From: Diphasiastrum complanatum
Lineage: Eukaryota > Streptophyta > Lycopodiopsida > Lycopodiales > Lycopodiaceae
DNA: 64,000 bases
Direction: 5' to 3'
Assembly (NCBI GenBank): GCA_029204225.1
Contig: CM055105.1
Coordinates: 51,115,680-51,179,679, forward strand
Position 1 is the first letter of the stretch. Each line of letters opens with the position of its first letter. This document shows positions 22,879 through 33,353 of this stretch, one piece after another. A program made the translations under genes and the position numbers. The notes under the pieces are model-generated. The model did not search any database. It was given only the letters and a program-made list of their open reading frames with translations, and was not told where the DNA came from.

Positions 22879-23081
22879 TAGCATATCTCAAAATTCAGCA
22901 TGTATGAAAGATCCACATCTAACTCTAACATCCATTAACCCTAAGTATCTATCTCATTGTATATCGTAGGGTTAATGGATGTAGTGATGTTTGTGTAGTG
23001 TTAGTGCTTAGGGTTAATGGATGTTAGAGTTAGATGTGGATCTTTCATACATGTTGAATTTTGAGATATGCTATCGCTCTC
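22871..23081. repeat. inverted repeat, 75-bp arms, 61-bp loop
   Basis: The left arm 22871-22945 and right arm 23007-23081 are reverse complements at 74 of 75 positions (one G/A difference at the AATTCAGCATG site). The left arm emerges from the GA run and the right arm ends ATCGCTCTC. The 61-bp loop holds an extra partial copy of TAGGGTTAATGGATGT from the right arm. The RNA or single strand would form a long hairpin. Confidence 0.95.
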
Positions 23082-23381
23082 ATGGGATCAAACCTGTGTG
23101 TGAGAACTAACTTCATCTCCTTGATGCTTGATTGCTTGGATCTTGGGTTGAGGATAGGATAGGAAGTAAACAAGCTACAGAAAATAAGAAATCCATGTAT
23201 CTTTACTTTTGGGGTTGATGAAGTTTTCCATCATGCATGGAGATGTAGAACATGAAAAGGCCAAATTTGGCTTGGTAGGAACTCGAGCCACTTCACATGC
23301 ATTAAGTCAAGTCTGTCAAAAGTGGCATGCAAAGCAAACTAAGACTTGTATTGGCACATGCATGAACATTTGTGCATATGC
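23082..23381 (+). other. diverged LTR-related fragment before C3
   Basis: The last 150 bp contain GGCCAAATTTGGCTTGGTAGGAACTCGAGCC and CACATGCATTAAGT...GGCACATGCATGA, in the same order as parts of the C2/C3 LTR but diverged and shortened. It is probably the remnant of a related LTR into or beside which C3 landed. The first 150 bp show nothing. Confidence 0.5.
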
Positions 23382-24172
23382 GTTCAAATTGAGAAACAAT
23401 ACATATTGATTTCTTGGCTTGCTACAAATGTTGTACCATGCAAGTATGTAGCTCATTAATGCAAAATGCCAAGTTTGGCCTAGATAGAACTCGAACTACA
23501 TGGTTATGTAATATCTAGATTGAAGAATACAACTTGCATATAGTTTGTAGACATAGAAATAGCAAAGTCATGCTTGTAGAAACTCGTGGCAATTCACATG
23601 CATTAATTGTAAGTGATCCATAGTGACATGCAAGGCATGCACAAAGTGTAATGGACACATGCATAATGATTTGTACTTTGCTAGTTAGAGCTAGCACACT
23701 TGTAAAAAGTTGGTAGAATTTCATGCATGGAAAGTGACAAATGTCACATAGACTCTAGATGTCACTTTAGATGTCATTTTGTAATGGATGGATGTGGTTC
23801 TACCTCGAGCTACCTCAAACTCCATAAATATGTGTAGCTCTCCTCACAATCAATGATGAAGAACCAAAGTTTTGTAGCCATCTCATGCCATTTTGGACCT
23901 AAACTATTTTTCTTGTTATCTCTCAACTTTTCTCTCTCTAACTCGTGTTGAAGCTAATGCTTATACACTGATATCTTGTACTTTTGCTCATTATTGATTC
24001 GTTGCTATCATATTCAGTTGCTTAGCATGCTAGATTGTGGTTAAGCCATTTCTTCTGAACTAGATCTTGCTAATCAATATAGAATCAGGTTACTGTGCTA
24101 ATCACAAAGCTTAATTAAATCCATCATACTTGTGGACGTTCCCCACACATGTGAAATTTGGAAATTTTGTCA
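23382..24172 (+). repeat. C3 5' LTR (about 791 bp)
   Basis: It aligns with the C2 LTR from GTTCAAATTGAGAAACAAT to AAATTTTGTCA. The first bases are mutated (no TG). A TATA-like CATAAATAT lies near 23825. The LTR end is fixed by the primer site that follows. Confidence 0.88.
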
Positions 24173-24185
24173 TGGTATCAGAGCC
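24173..24185 (+). promoter_or_regulatory. C3 primer-binding site (initiator Met tRNA)
   Basis: TGGTATCAGAGCC sits immediately after the LTR end TTTTGTCA. It is complementary to the 3' end of initiator Met tRNA, the usual copia primer. Confidence 0.93.
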
Positions 24186-26528
24186 AAATTAAGCTTTGCA
24201 TGCTAACATCTCTGATTGTACAAGAAATTGAGAAAAGCAGTTTTGCACTTTTTCTCACCTTTCTCTGAAGTGTATTTGAATCAAATCGGATTGGAACTGA
24301 ATTTTCAGACCTGAAATGTGGTAGTATGGAATTTTGAAATTTTGCACGTGTGAAAATCAAAGATTTTCAGTCCCTTTGTTATCCTTGCTTATAGATCCAA
24401 AGATAACAGTGTTATAGCTTGATCAAAAGCTTATGATCTGTACTTTTCATAGAAATTGAAAGCAAATCAATTTGATGTGTCTAGCAAGACCTATAAGCTC
24501 TTAAAGAGGATAGGGATAGGTCCAAAATCCAAGTGACAGCACTTTGATTTGATTCAATCTTGCTTTGTTGTGAATCCATTGTTTTGAGCATCCTACACAA
24601 GAAACTGAAGAGGTGGTGCAACATGTTTTGTCACCTTTATTGATGACTTTACTAGATATTCTTGGTTGTATCTACTTTCTTTGAAGGCTATGGTTTTTGT
24701 TCACTTCCTAATCTTCAAAGCTTATGTTGAGAAACAGTTTTCTTTCAAAGTTAAAGCTTGAAGATGTGATGGAGGAGGTGAATACATCTCCAACAAGTTT
24801 CATGGTCATTGTGAAGGTGAAGGAATAAAGAGAGAGTTTTCTTGTGCTTATTCTCCATCTCATAATGGAGTAGCTGAGAGGAAAAACAGATCTTTATGTG
24901 AATGTGCTAAAGCAATTCGAGTAGCAGCTTCTTTTCCTATTGAATATTGGGGTGAAGCTATAAATATGTAAAAACTGATTGTGCAATAGATTACCTCACA
25001 ATCCACTTGCTGGAAAATCACCTTTTGAAGTCTTGTTTAAGAAGAAACCTAAGGTAGATCACCTTAGAGTTTTTGGTTGTGCTTGCTTTGTTAATGTGCC
25101 CTTGGAAACAAGGAGAAGAGATGATCCTAATTCTATTGAAGGGGTCATGGTTGGATACGCATCCAAGAAGAAAGCTTACAAAATCTATTTTCCCTCTCCC
25201 TCAACTATAATTGGGAGTAGAGATGTTATATTCCATGCAGATCAAAAAGACATTCTTGTAGATGTCGAGTTCAAAGATTCTCACAAAGATATTCCAATCA
25301 TCACTCTTGAAGACTATCATAGAGAGATGGGGCCGAGAATTGAGGAGTCACCTCGAATCTTTTCACGAAGGAGATCTCAAAGAGAGAGATCCAAGCCTAG
25401 AAGGCTTACCGATGAAGATAGAGGCAAGCAAGTGGAAATCAGCTCCACTAATTGTGCTTATTTTATTTCTCATGAAGTGCCAAAGAATGTTTATGATGCT
25501 CTCAACTCGAAGGAATGGTACCTTGCCATGAAGGAGAAATATGATGCTTTGATAGCCAACAAGACATGGGAGCCTGTGGATCTTCCATATAACAAGCACA
25601 CCATTGATTGCAAGTGGATTTTTCGAATCAAGTATAATCAAGATGGCACAATCAACAAGTACAAGGCTAGGCTTTGTGCTAAAGGTTTTGCTCAACTTTA
25701 TGGATTTGATTATGAGGAGACCTTTGCTCCAGTTGCAAAGATGATATCAATTAGAATCATAATTTCTCTTGCTTGTTTTTTCAATTGGAAAGTTCTTCAA
25801 CTAGATGTCTCTAATGCATTTCTAAATGGGTATCTAGAAAAAGAGATTTATATGGATCAGCCTATTGGGTTCATCCATGACAAAGAAAAAGTGTTCTTGC
25901 TCTTCAAAAGTTTATATGGATTGAAGCAAGTTCCAAGGTCATGGTATTCTTGACTTAACACCTCTCTTGAGTCACTAGGATTTAATCTTAGAAACTATGA
26001 TCCTTCCTTATATGTCAAGTTTTTTGATAAATATATTGTCATCCTTCTTACTTATGTTGATGATATCATTCTGACAGGAAGTTGTATCAAGTAGTTGAGG
26101 AAACCAAGATTGCACTTGGAAAAGAGTTCAAGATGCAAGATCTTGGAAAAATTCACTATATTCTAGGATTAGAGATTGACTTTCTTAAAGATAAAGCTTT
26201 TGTATGTCAATCTAAGTATGCTCTATCAATGTTAAAGAAGTTCAATATGTTGAATTGTAAGAGTACAGAAACACCTATGGAGCAAAATGTAAAGGACTCT
26301 AACAAAGGTGATGAAAGATCCTTCGTGGACATCACACTTTTTAGAAGTCTTATAGGCTCCTTAATTTGGCTCACAATAACTAGACTTGACATAAGCTTTA
26401 GTGTTCATAAGTTGAGCCAGGCTATGCAAAATCCTACTATTTATCATTCGAAAATGGCCAAGAGAGTGCTTAGATATATATCTTCAACTTTTGATTTTGG
26501 TTTATTGTATAAAAGTGAATATCTTTCT
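24186..26528 (+). pseudogene. C3 leader and broken integrase, RT and RNase H; gag and protease deleted
   Basis: The leader 24186-24607 runs directly into integrase (GGATCFVTFIDDFTRY) with gag, protease and pre-integrase missing. Integrase has a TGA at about 24762 (KA-stop-RCDGGGEY) and an insertion near 24966. The open frame 24979-25953 covers KPKVDHLRVFGC, the RT start, QLDVSNAFLNG and SLYGLKQVPRSWYS, then a stop. YVDDI is near 26053. A shift near 26090 precedes the frame 26082-26579 with the RT thumb (LGLEIDFLKDKAF) and the start of RNase H. Homology ends at about 26528, before the RNase H active site. The missing 3' part includes the 3' LTR. Confidence 0.87.
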
Positions 26529-27943
26529 GTGTTACTAAGGAAAAGGAGCAAAATTGTCAGTTCAGAATTGCCAATTTAAAGTACTATGCCGATTTTCGAA
26601 TTGGAATCAATGTGATGACGATGAAAGTTTTTACCGAATTTGGAAACCTAGTAATCAAGCAATTTGCCTTGGTTGGAATTTCGGCCGATTTCCCAATGAC
26701 TATTGTTGTTCGAGGTTTGAATGACAAGGTTTAAGATGAACTCAAGTGGATTGACTATGGAAAACTGAAGAGCTTATACAGGCTTTTGTCATTATGAAAG
26801 GTTCTTGAAGTTGTTGGCAATCGTTGAAAGGTTGTTATGAAGCGGGTGGTTCGTGCACGGCCTTCATGTTTGGAGAGAATAAGGCAGGCAAGAGTGAAGG
26901 CATTCCTGTTTTTGGAGAGAGGAGAGTGATGAGGTTTCCTCCATCGCCGATACTCGGAAGTTCAGTATCAGCCGAGTGGGGAGATTAAAGATGATCGTTG
27001 TGCCGAAAGTACTATGCTGAAAATTTGAAGAAGCTATTCATGACGACAATGTGCTGAGCCGATGAATGCAAGAAAGAACCTGTTATGTGAATAAATCTTG
27101 GTGATTTTGCTGATCTGGAAGATTTGAAGAAAGCACATTCCCCAAATCCATACAGGACACCGATGGGGAGAAACAGCCTTCCTGTTCTGAAGCACGGCCA
27201 TCATTGCTGCCTGCGTGAAGCATACCTACTGTCCCATGAAGTTACTACTCTCTCTCTCTCTGCGTGAGAAATCTGACTCTGAAGGGTCTCCAGCGCTGCC
27301 TTGCTACTGGTGAATGCATTCTCTTGGTTCTAATCATCCAATGTGCGCTCAGCCAGCGACTGAAGTGATTGATAATCTGCATACCCTGTGGTAATTCAAT
27401 CGTTCATGTAGGCTGTAGGCTACGAATCAGACCTATAGCCAGTTGAAATAATTCCTGGTAGATCTATGTGGACATGATGACAACCGATTTTGAGTCCTTA
27501 TTAGCAAATGTTGATTTGTGAAAAGTCTGGCAACGATCAAGAAACACTTGAACTTCGGTTGAACAGCGATCTGATTTGGCCTTGTACAAGGCATGAATAA
27601 ATACTAACCAATCCTTGCAGCAGAGAAATTGAAAGTTTTTGTTGATTTGTTATCAATCAGGCACAATGTTTTCATAGAGCGTGTAATGCAGCCTTGATCT
27701 GTTGAAAAGTTTTTATCCAATCACAATTTGAATAAGGTTGTGAGAGAGACGACTGGTTAAAGATTTGTGTGTCCAAACTTTGCTGACAGATTAACAACGT
27801 TCTGAAAAAGTAAAAGCTGAAGGAAAAGTGAAGATATTAAAGAACCGGTTACCTGCTGAAGAGAGACCCTTAACCTGTGGACAGTCCCTTGAAACTTAAG
27901 TCAGAGCAAAAGCACTGAGGTAATTTTCATTGTTTATCTCTGT
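26529..27943. other. 1.4 kb with no recognised content
   Basis: Composition changes sharply at the C3 break, becoming less AT-rich, with CTGAAG, GCCGA and CGGCC words. There is no long open frame on either strand, no repeat of other window sequence and no clear LTR ends. A short CT run lies near 27248. It could be the inside of a decayed non-coding element or single-copy DNA. Confidence 0.4.
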
Positions 27944-28616
27944 TTTTACTAAATGTCTTAATTCACTTCATGATAGATATAGAAAATGAGTAAATGTTAT
28001 TATGTGTATTATTGAAATGGCTATGAATAGAGTAATATATATATATATATAACATTTATTTATCATGACTGTTTAACACAGTAAAAATATGACTATATGC
28101 TTTATGGTCTGCAGTAAAACTTATTATTTTACAGTCTGTAATCATTTACAGATTTATAGTCTGTAGTAAATAGTACAGTCAATAAAGGAAAATGTTAGAT
28201 TTTGTTTCAATAACAAAATATGCTATATGCTTAACATATTATTATAGATTTATAGTCTGCAGTAAATAGTACAGTCAATAAAGAAAAATGTTAGATTTTG
28301 TTTCAATAACAAAATATTCTATATGCTTAACATAGAATTGAGAACCTTGAGCGGTTCACCATGGTTCTCAGAACCGTACAGTGAACCGTACGGTTCTCAG
28401 ACATTTTAAGGGTGAACCGTGGTGAACCCTACAATCGTTAATTAATTAATTATTTATTTTTAAAAGTTCCCACACCCCAAAACAACCTAAAAAAATGCCA
28501 AAAAAAGACCCAAAAAAGCCAAAAAAACTAGAATTAAATAGGGAGTTTATTTATTTCTTTGGGGAGGACCATAGCATTTAATTAATTAATTAATCAGTGG
28601 CATTTTTTATCTTTTA

Positions 28617-29760
28617 GCTCAAGGCCTTGCCCAGCCTAGTCAAACTCTATATCACACTCTTGTTTTGCTTGTGGATAAAAAAGACAGTACAAATCGTCTT
28701 TGTATTGATTATGGTGCTCTTAGTCGTCTTACTATTTGAAATAAATATCCTATTCCCGACATAGATGACCTATTTGACCACCTGGATACAGCTTCTATCT
28801 TTCTAAAATTGATCTTTGTAGAGGTTATCATTAGATTTGTATTCACCTAGGTGACATGTAGAAGATTGATTTTTGTACATTTTTGGTTATAAGAATTTTG
28901 TGTTTTAGCTTTTGACATTTTTATTGGGCATGCTACTTTCCAAAACGTCATGAGTAAAATCTTTTGATTTCTCATTGATGTTTGCATGCTACTTTATTTT
29001 GATAAATTCTAGTTTTTAGTCACAACTGTTAGTCTCATATTCTTCATTTATCCTTGGTTTTTGAAGTCTTATGATCACACTTGCTTTATGCCAAACAATC
29101 CAAGTGTTCTTTTTGTTTCTAAGAACAAATGTCTGTTAGATCTAGGAATTGCTTATCAATTTTTTGGTTTTTTGGCTTTTGCTCGATTTATATGTGTGAA
29201 ACGTTCCAAATTTGCTGCCACCACGTCCATGAGGTTCAAATGTTTCTCAATCTTGCTACACATTTACATAAGTCTATTCTTGACATGTGTTGTTATAAAA
29301 GGAATCTATTTTTCATTGAACAATTATTTATCAAGAGTCATTCAATAACGTCCTGTGTTAGCTCTACCAAATTTTGATCATAAGTAATTTGTTGAGATTG
29401 ACGCCAGTGTTGTTGGTGTTGGTGCTATTCTTTGTCACCCTGTTGGGGTATCATTTATGTTTTTATGAAACATGCTATTGTATGCATGAAACAAAATTGC
29501 TTGCTTTGTCAATGCTTTGAAAAAATGGCACCATTGCTTTAGACATGTCTCTTTTGACCTTCATCTTAATCAACGGTCTCTTCAATAATTGCATTCTCAG
29601 AAGACACTTAGGGATTGATAGTCTGCTAGATGTAGTTTTATCAAACATTTCATTATGATCTTCATTATCGTTGTGGAAAAAATAATGCCGATGCATATGC
29701 TCTATCCCATTTCTTGGCCTGTGTACTTGCACTTACAATTATTCATCCCACTTCATTGAT
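28617..29760 (+). pseudogene. Ty3/gypsy RT and RNase H relic in unit 1
   Basis: Degraded RT is readable: LVDKKDSTNRLCIDYGALS, a stop, then NKYPIPDIDDLFDHLD, and the catalytic box as YFDKF-stop (second aspartate lost) near 28996. RNase H follows near 29390: VEIDASVVGVGAIL, and near 29660-29710 HYDLHYRCGKNNADAYALSH, matching the RNase H end. Stops are common. This is a different gypsy lineage from gypsy-1, because its residues resemble the family with KNKYPIP and ADALSR motifs. Short open frames over this region in other registers are not genes. Confidence 0.8.
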
Positions 29761-29967
29761 GCCCTTGCTAATGCTTATCCTACATGTCTTGACTTTCAAT
29801 TTATTTATGCCACAACCAAGCCTCCTTCGAGCATTACTCATTTGATTTATACTCGTCCAATATTTCATGGGGTCATTTTGTACACGTTTCAAAACATGTT
29901 TTTGTTAATCTAGATTCATTCATGTTGTTGCATATTTACTTGCATTTAACAATTTTGATATCCTGAC

Positions 29968-30599
29968 ATTCTACTTTCTCTTTCGATATCATGTTTGTGA
30001 CTAAGAGTAGTTTCTAACAAAACATCTTTCACCAATATTTAGATCCTTTGCAATGCACATCATAGTGAGGAAGTATGACATAAATTGTCATGCAAGATTA
30101 ATAAGTCAAATTTTTTTGCGAATGAAATTTGAGAATGGACAAAAAATCCACAGTACAAATTTGATGTTAGTGAGCATAAATTTTCTACTAAGTATTGGAA
30201 CTACTTTTTTTTAACATTGTTATTGATTATTCTCTACGAGATGGTGAATATATTTCTCAAACAAGCTCGACCTATGCATGTCATGCAATATTCATATAGT
30301 TCTCAAGCAAGCAAGACCTATCCATGTCATACTATATTTGCAATTGAACTTGGTACTGGGGTAGTCTACTCGATTCCATGCCTTATTACATTATCATCAA
30401 GTTAACACATTCTAATAAATAAAAATATAACCTTTTTATAACATACAAATACATAAGCACAAATGATGTGTCCCTTGCTTTTTGAATTGAAAGACAAAGA
30501 ATCAAGAGGCTACCTCAAGTACCAAGTTTGAAAATTCTATAGCTAAGTACATGAGCAAGTAAGCTTGTTTGTTAGAGAAACATTCTGGCAACTCGTGTG
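29968..30599 (+). repeat. 0.85 kb satellite, partial monomer inside unit 1 (also at about 32615-33249 and 35259-35893)
   Basis: The landmarks TTTGTGACTAAGAGTAGTTTC, CAATGCACATCA, TTGGTACTGGGGTAGTCTACTCGATTCCATGCC and AAAGAATCAAGAGGCTACCTCAAGTACCAAG appear in order. The monomer is cut on the left by the gypsy relic and on the right by the duplication joint. Confidence 0.85.
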
Positions 30600-30651
30600 T
30601 TTTACTAAAGTGATGTTATTATGTGTATTATTCAAATGGCTATGAATAGAG

Positions 30652-30654
<3 letters not shown>

Positions 30655-30705
<51 letters not shown>
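30655..30705 (+). repeat. (AT)n microsatellite in unit 2
   Basis: About 25 TA units. The equivalent run in unit 1 (about 28031-28052) has about 10 units and in unit 3 (about 33303-33350) about 24. Length is the main difference between units 2 and 3. Confidence 0.95.
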
Positions 30706-30709
<4 letters not shown>

Positions 30710-31272
30710 ACATTTATTTATCATGACTGTTTAACACAGTTAAATATGACTATATGCTTTATGGTCTGCAGTAAAACTCATATTTTTAGAGTCTGTAATA
30801 ATTTACAGATTTATAGTCTGTAGTAAGTAGTACAGTCAATAAAGGAAAATGTTAGATTTTGTTTCAATAACAAAATATTCTATATGTTTAACATATTATT
30901 ACAGATTTATAGTCTGCAGTAAATAGTACAGTCAATAAAGAAAAATGTTAGATTTTGTTTCAATAACAAAATATTCTATATGCTTAACATAGAATTGAGA
31001 ACCTTGAGCGGTTCACCATGGTTCTCAGAACCGTACAGTGAACCGTACGGTTCTCAGACATTTTAAGGGTGAACCGTGGTGAACCCTACAATCGTTAATT
31101 AATTAATTATTTATTTTTAAAAGTTCCCACACCCCAAAACAACCTAAAAAAATGCCAAAAAAAGACCCAAAAAAGCCAAAAAAACTAGAATTAAATAGGG
31201 AGTTTATTTATTTCTTTGGGGAGGACCATAGCATTTAATTAATTAATTAATCAGTGGCATTTTTTATCTTTT

Positions 31273-32412
31273 AGCTCAAGGCCTTGCCCAGCCTAGTCAA
31301 ACTCTATATCACACTCTTGTTTTGCTTGTGGATAAAAAAGACAGTACAAATCGTCTTTGTATTGATTATGGTGCTCTTAGTCGTCTTACTATTTGAAATA
31401 AATATCCTATTCCCGACATAGATGACCTATTTGACCACCTGGATACAGCTTCTATCTTTCTAAAGTTGATCTTTGTAGAGGTTATCATTAGATTTGTATT
31501 CACCTAGGTGACATGTAGAAGATTGATTTTTGTACATTTTTGGTTATAAGAATTTTGTGTTTTAGCTTTTGACATTTTTATTGGGCATGCTACTTTCCAA
31601 AACGTCATGAGTAAAATCTTTTGATTTCTCATTGATGTTTGCATGCTACTTTATTTTGATAAATTCTAGTTTTTAGTCACAACTGTTAGTCTCATATTCT
31701 TCATTTATCCTTGGTTTTTGAAGTCTTATGATCACACTTGCTTTATGCCAAACAATCCAAGTGTTCTTTTTGTTTCTAAGAACAAATGTCTGTTAGATCT
31801 AGGAATTGCTTATCAATTTTTTGGTTTTGGCTTTTGCTCGATTTATATGTGTGAAACGTTCCAAATTTGCTGCCACCACGTCCATGAGGTTCAAATGTTT
31901 CTCAATCTTGCTACACATTTACATAAGTCTATTCTTGACATGTGTTGTTATAAAAGGAATCTATTTTTCATTGAACAATTATTTATCAAGAGTCATTCAA
32001 TAACGTCCTGTGTTAGCTCTACCAAATTTTGATCATAAGTAATTTGTTGAGATTGACGCCAGTGTTGTTGGTGTTGGTGCTATTCTTTGTCACCCTGTTG
32101 GGGTATCATTTATGTTTTTATGAAACATGCTATTGTATGCATGAAACAAAATTGCTTGCTTTGTCAATGCTTTGAAAAAATGGCACCATTGCTTTAGACA
32201 TGTCTCTTTTGACCTTCATCTTAATCAACGGTCTCTTCAATAATTGCATTCTCAGAAGACACTTAGGGATTGATAGTCTGCTAGATGTAATCAAACATTT
32301 CATTATGATCTTCATTATCGTTGTGGAAAAAATAATGCCGATGCATATGCTCTATCCCATTTCTTGGCCTGTGTACTTGCACTTACAATTATTCATCCCA
32401 CTTCATTGATGC
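31273..32412 (+). pseudogene. Ty3/gypsy RT and RNase H relic in unit 2
   Basis: It is a copy of the relic in unit 1, with the same stops. It has one synonymous-looking change in RT (AAGTTGATC for AAATTGATC near 31465) and the two short deletions. Confidence 0.8.
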
Positions 32413-33249
32413 CCTTGCTAATGCTTATCCTACATGTCTTGACTTTCAATTTATTTATGCCACAACCAAGCCTCCTTCGAGCATTACTCATTTGATTTAT
32501 ACTCGTCCAATATTTCATGGGGTCATTTTGTACACGTTTCAAAACATGTTTTTGTTAATCTAGATTCATTCATGTTGTTGCATATTTACTTGCATTTAAC
32601 AATTTTGATATCCTGACATTCTACTTTCTCTTTCGATATCATGTTTGTGACTAAGAGTAGTTTCTAACAAAACATCTTTCACCAATATTTAGATCCTTTG
32701 CAATGCACATCATAGTGAGGAAGTATGACATAAATTGTCATGCAAGATTAATAAGTCAAATTTTTTTGCGAATGAAATTTGAGAATGGACAAAAAATCCA
32801 CAGTACAAATTTGATGTTAGTGAGCATAAATTTTCTACTAAGTATTGGAACTACTTTTTTTTAACATTGTTATTGATTATTCTCTACGAGATGGTGAATA
32901 TATTTCTCAAACAAGCTCGACCTATGCATGTCATGCAATATTCATATAGTTCTCAAGCAAGCAAGACCTATCCATGTCATACTATATTTGCAATTGAACT
33001 TGGTACTGGGGTAGTCTACTCGATTCCATGCCTTATTACATTATCATCAAGTTAACACATTCTAATAAATAAAAATATAACCTTTTTATAACATACAAAT
33101 ACATAAGCACAAATGATGTGTCCCTTGCTTTTTGAATTGAAAGACAAAGAATCAAGAGGCTACCTCAAGTACCAAGTTTGAAAATTCTATAGCTAAGTAC
33201 ATGAGCAAGTAAGCTTGTTTGTTAGAGAAACATTCTGGCAACTCGTGTG

Positions 33250-33301
33250 TTTTACTAAAGTGATGTTATTATGTGTATTATTCAAATGGCTATGAATAGA
33301 G

Positions 33302-33353
<52 letters not shown>

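Larger units (their letters stand above)
27944..30599 (+). repeat. tandem triplication, unit 1 (about 2656 bp)
   Basis: The unit consists of an AT microsatellite, a doubled 90-bp segment (about 28151-28332), a hairpin region with AACCG words, a gypsy RT/RNase H relic and about 630 bp of the 0.85 kb satellite. It is followed immediately by two near-identical units. Unit 1 keeps about 30 extra bp near its start and two short stretches (GGTTTTTTGG near 29161; GTAGTTTTATC near 29635) that units 2 and 3 lack. Confidence 0.93.
30600..33249 (+). repeat. tandem triplication, unit 2 (2650 bp)
   Basis: It joins unit 1 at ACTCGTGTG-TTTTACTAAAG. It is the same as unit 3 apart from the length of the AT run as far as read, and shares with it the two short deletions relative to unit 1 (near 31819 and 32288). 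Confidence 0.94.

Noticed and set aside
22651-22969. Open frames rich in Ser-Leu (minus) or Arg-Glu (plus)
   Set aside because: They are translations of the (GA)n microsatellite and have no independent coding evidence.
22920-23020. Telomere-like AGGGTTAAT words in the inverted repeat
   Set aside because: The plant telomere unit TTTAGGG is not repeated here. The word occurs only as part of the hairpin arms and loop.
24173-24185. tRNA genes suggested by the TGGTATCAGAGCC sequences (also at 56036, 62386, 63475)
   Set aside because: Only the 12-13 bases complementary to the tRNA end are present, always next to an LTR. They are primer sites, not tRNA genes.
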